From: Chara braunii
Lineage: Eukaryota > Streptophyta > Charophyceae > Charales > Characeae
Direction: 5' to 3'
Length of the DNA stretch: 26,524 bases
NCBI GenBank assembly: GCA_003427395.1
Contig: BFEA01000036.1
Location: 4,205,212-4,231,735 of the forward strand
Notes under the pieces: model-generated
What the model was told of the DNA's origin: nothing
What the model saw: the letters and a program-made list of their open reading frames with translations, nothing else
The model's database searches: none
Shown: piece after piece, positions 25,287 to 26,524 of the stretch
Layout: each line of letters begins with the position of its first letter
Numbering within the stretch: position 1 is the first letter of the stretch
Made by a program: the position numbers and the translations under genes

Positions 25287-25372
25287 TGGGGGGGGTTTAA
25301 GGGTGTTGGGGGGGTCTATGGGGGTATTGGGGGCAGGTATGGGGGTGTTGGTGGGGTTATTGGGGGTTCTGG
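25286..25372 (+). repeat. G-rich minisatellite (GGGGTNTTGGGGG type)
   Basis: About seven variants of TATGGGGGTGTTGGGGG, with G-runs of four to eight, lie in direct order and end at TTGGGGGTTCTGG. It abuts the break in the tRNA-Asp sequence. At least eight G-runs could fold into G-quadruplexes. It is not a standard telomere repeat. Confidence 0.8.
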
Positions 25373-25522
25373 ACCCAAAACGGGTTGCCGACAACCCCCG
25401 ACCAGTAGGTGCCAACCGTCGGGGTACGCAACACTGCCTACGACGGTCTTTTATTGATTTTAACCATCGGTTTTGTTTATGAATGGAAGACGGGCGCTTT
25501 AGATTGGGAATGACACATATTT
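25373..25522. other. No feature seen between the two tRNA blocks
   Basis: Contains GACCAGTAGGTGCCAACCGT, which echoes the CCGAC/CAACCG words at 24917-24990, and TATTGATTTTAACCATCGGT. No tRNA or coding signal. Confidence 0.4.
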
Positions 25523-25590
25523 GGTTAATTAGCTCAGTTGGTAGAGTGCCTCCTTTACACCAAGAGAGTCAGCGGTTCAAGTCCATATGC
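25523..25590 (+). pseudogene. tRNA-Val(TAC)-like sequence, degenerate 3' half
   Basis: GGTTAATTAGCTCAGTTGGT with AGAGTGCCTCC is a well-formed bacterial or organellar tRNA 5' half. The loop TTTACAC gives anticodon TAC (25556-25558). The anticodon stem has two mismatches (CTCC against CAAG), and AGCGGTTCAAGTCC is a recognisable T arm start, but its 3' stem and the acceptor strand do not pair. A degraded mitochondrial or plastid tRNA-Val is the best reading; tRNA-Cys (ACA) from a shifted loop is less likely. Confidence 0.55.
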
Positions 25591-25660
25591 AGAAATAGAG
25601 TAGTTGGTTAGAGTGCTGTTCTGTCACGCCAGAAGTCACGGGTTCATTACCCAAGCCCGT
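25591..25660 (+). pseudogene. Second tRNA-Asp(GTC)-like sequence, enlarged T loop
   Basis: AGAAATAGAGTAGTTGGTTA is a D arm. CTGTT-CTGTCAC-GCCAG is the anticodon arm (GTC, 25623-25625). CTGTCACGCCAGAAGTC matches the minus-strand tRNA-Asp fragment at 25258-25276 exactly apart from later changes. The T stem ACGGG/CCCGT encloses 13 nt (25643-25655) instead of seven. It follows the Val-like sequence with no spacer, and its acceptor stem is lost. Confidence 0.6.
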
Positions 25661-26247
25661 AAAGTTGTGGGATGGCCTGAGCAGAAAAGTGACGCTCTGG
25701 GCAATATTATGGATTGAGGCAGCATGACTTGCGCTGGAGCACAAAACATAAGGGAGGCGGTGTGGTCAGCAACGAGGAGGTTAATAGAGAGAGAACAGAT
25801 GCAAATGGCGTCACCCTGAAGCAGCATCACAGCACATGAGAAGAATTGTCGAAGAATTCGCTAATCAATGGGAAGGCATCAAACCCCGAGGGGCATAACT
25901 CTGGCGTATGTGATCAGATCGCACAGCGATCAACAGCACGAAGAGCAGAATGCAGTCTGGGTGTGACTAGGTTGAGGCAACTGGCCGGTTACAACAGTGA
26001 GCATACGAGGGATTGACACTCGGGACCACATACATGTGGTCTGAGCGGAATACGAGTAGGAAACAGCCGCCTCGACATCACTCCTTTTAGAGGGGGGCAA
26101 TAAATGTTGCTCAGAGGTTTGTTCAGTCTTTTATGGAAGGAAGTATCAATGTATCTTGTGTTGTAAATCTGTGCCTTGCCGGCAGAAAAGGAACCAAACC
26201 GACTGTCACCAGAATAAAAAGGAGCCAGGGCCATAAGGCCCGTGTCT
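25661..26247. other. No gene seen
   Basis: Unique-looking sequence with minus-strand frames of 64 and 81 codons and no known domain. Confidence 0.45.
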
Positions 26248-26270
26248 TTTTTTTTTCTTTTTTTTTTTTA
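26248..26270 (-). repeat. T-rich tract with a possible retroelement end
   Basis: Nine Ts, C and 11 Ts are followed by AAGGCCCTGTCTACTTGGAA, which weakly resembles AAGGCCCCATCTATTCTGGG of tail family T (17249). It may be a diverged 3' tail on the minus strand. Confidence 0.3.
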
Positions 26271-26289
26271 AGGCCCTGTCTACTTGGAA

Positions 26290-26387
26290 GAAAAAGACCT
26301 TTCACATGCAAGACACCCAGAACAGGGGAGGGTTGCAAGATAATTACTGCCAAGGGGGACAGGATTGAGTGTTCATGGGGGTCACAC
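26290..26387 (+). repeat. Artefactual duplicate, left copy (98 bp)
   Basis: GAAAAAGACCTTTCACATGC through GGGGGTCACAC is repeated exactly at 26427-26524 beyond the adapter. One copy is a library artefact. Confidence 0.9.
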
Positions 26388-26425
26388 CTGTCTCTTATAC
26401 ACATCTAGATGTGTATAAGAGACAG
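26388..26425. other. Nextera mate-pair junction adapter, second occurrence
   Basis: This is the same 38-nt mosaic-end junction as at 13909-13946. Translated on the minus strand it gives Met-Cys-Ile-Arg-Asp-Arg at the start of a spurious frame, a known marker of adapter contamination in predicted proteins. Confidence 0.98.
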
Positions 26426-26426
26426 G

Positions 26427-26524
26427 GAAAAAGACCTTTCACATGCAAGACACCCAGAACAGGGGAGGGTTGCAAGATAATTACTGCCAAGGGGGACAGG
26501 ATTGAGTGTTCATGGGGGTCACAC
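26427..26524 (+). repeat. Artefactual duplicate, right copy (98 bp) ending at the window edge
   Basis: This repeats 26290-26387 and stops at the same base as that copy, exactly at the window end. It is consistent with a contig that terminates in a circularised library fragment. Confidence 0.9.

Noticed and set aside
25286-25372. Telomeric repeat
   Set aside because: The unit is irregular and matches no common telomere motif; it is internal, with a tRNA sequence on one side.
26123-26404. 93-codon minus-strand frame
   Set aside because: It starts inside the adapter (Met-Cys-Ile-Arg-Asp-Arg), a known contamination product.
1-26524. Bacterial or viral genome segment
   Set aside because: No operons, ribosome-binding-site/ORF pairs or dense coding; the microsatellites, poly(A)-tailed repeats and SINE-like copies are typical of a eukaryotic nuclear genome.

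Overview
The window looks like repeat-rich intergenic DNA from the nuclear genome of a eukaryote. It has long microsatellites, poly(A)/poly(T)-tailed dispersed repeats, a tRNA-derived SINE-like family, palindromic MITE-like elements, splice-site-like motifs, and no open frame that I recognise as a conserved protein. A cluster of mitochondrial/bacterial-type tRNA sequences near the right end (Ser-GCT, Asp-GTC, Val-TAC) resembles plant or algal mitochondrial tRNAs. That suggests a nuclear copy of organelle DNA and, weakly, a green-lineage or other algal host. The species cannot be settled from this sequence.

Layout. 1-1103 holds one copy of a long dispersed repeat (R1) whose minus-strand 3' end carries a hairpin tail and poly(A). 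1127-2412 is a C-rich tract followed by a decayed GAT/ATG repeat. 3-6 kb carries CT and CA microsatellites, two copies of a repeat built on a MITE arm, and a 1.2 kb minus-strand retro-insertion with a 16-bp target duplication at a TTTT/AAAA site. 6.6-7.0 kb has a 42-bp tandem array followed by a nearly perfect 89-bp palindrome. 9.3-11.1 kb has two tRNA-derived SINE-like copies and a second R1 copy. 11.4-12.5 kb is a tandem duplication of a repeat with about 0.5 kb units.

The most striking natural feature is at 16093-16152 on the minus strand: a complete type III hammerhead ribozyme motif, with all three helices and every core residue present. It lies in one arm of an inverted repeat (about 16010-16454). 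The other arm carries a decayed version, and both arms end in short AT runs. This looks like an undescribed fold-back or retrozyme-like mobile element.

Two places are laboratory artefacts rather than biology. 13909-13946 and 26388-26425 are the 38-nt Nextera mate-pair junction adapter, each flanked by an exact direct duplication (172 and 98 bp). This is the signature of a small circularised library fragment assembled into the contig. The second one ends exactly at the window end. Single Ns at 1188, 1194, 15379, 15416, 15614, 15660, 15667, 15744 and 24575 mark other uncertain bases.

Right part: three palindromic MITE-like copies (18.8, 19.8 and 20.4 kb), several short tandem duplications, a 131-bp GA microsatellite, the tRNA cluster and a G-rich minisatellite. 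I found no convincing protein-coding gene; the few coding-like fragments are listed with low confidence.
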